Shown one piece after another: positions 14,048 to 14,064 of a stretch of DNA of 14,064 nucleotides (the first letter of the stretch is position 1; each line of letters starts with the position of its first letter). The stretch is taken from positions 1 to 14,064 of the forward strand of contig CAAGLJ010000191.1 of the NCBI GenBank assembly GCA_900770785.1, given 5' to 3'. The notes below the pieces were generated by a model. It was not told the DNA's origin and did not search any database. It saw only the letters and a program-made list of their open reading frames with translations. Origin of the DNA: Lachnospiraceae bacterium (GTDB lineage: Bacteria; Bacillota; Clostridia; Lachnospirales; Lachnospiraceae). The position numbers were made by a program, and so were the translations under genes.

Positions 14048-14064
14048 GATGTAAAATTAAGCTA

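Overview
The window looks like a chromosomal segment of a low-to-mid GC Firmicute, most likely a Clostridia/Lachnospiraceae-type gut anaerobe. That rests on the strong AGGAGG-like ribosome binding sites, the low-GC codon use, and the gene families present (RbsABC-type sugar importer, TPP-riboswitch thiamine salvage operon with cytX, SEC-C motif relic, CtkA/HipA-like kinase). Every convincing gene is on the minus strand, so transcription runs from high to low coordinates.

Positions 1-4900 hold a complete ribose-type (CUT2) ABC importer operon. A consensus promoter at 4868-4896 precedes a binding lipoprotein, permease 1, a double-domain ATPase and permease 2, and a strong hairpin terminator closes it at 1-50. 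The sugar cannot be read from sequence, and no regulator gene is present.

Positions 4925-8860 hold a thiamine salvage operon: promoter, TPP riboswitch, intrinsic terminator, thiM, thiE, a 55-codon unannotated small gene, thiD, cytX. CytX should import hydroxymethylpyrimidine (HMP), ThiD phosphorylates HMP twice, ThiM phosphorylates the thiazole, and ThiE joins the two into thiamine phosphate. No de novo genes (thiC, thiG) are in the window. The junctions overlap by 1 to 14 bases, and the small gene shares ATGA with the thiE stop.

Positions 8861-11731 are a scarred region. They contain a large helical protein of unknown function (9270-10997), the wreck of a SEC-C motif protein gene with stops and frameshifts (11021-11483), and two clusters of an 18-base repeat at exact 33-bp spacing (9131-9181 and 11485-11568). 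The clusters bracket these two genes and resemble the multiple terminal repeats of IS21-type elements.

Positions 11732-14064 hold the most interesting unit, an AT-rich three-gene operon. It encodes a tyrosine-recombinase-fold protein that has lost its catalytic Arg/His/Arg residues, a CtkA/HipA-like protein kinase, and a 71-residue acidic partner whose start overlaps the kinase stop. A near-consensus promoter, a perfect AT palindrome in the leader and a 9-6-9 inverted repeat resembling a recombinase core site lie just upstream. I infer a kinase-based toxin-antitoxin or defence-like module in which a dead recombinase takes the place of the usual HipB-type DNA-binding partner. This is a hypothesis, not a demonstrated function.
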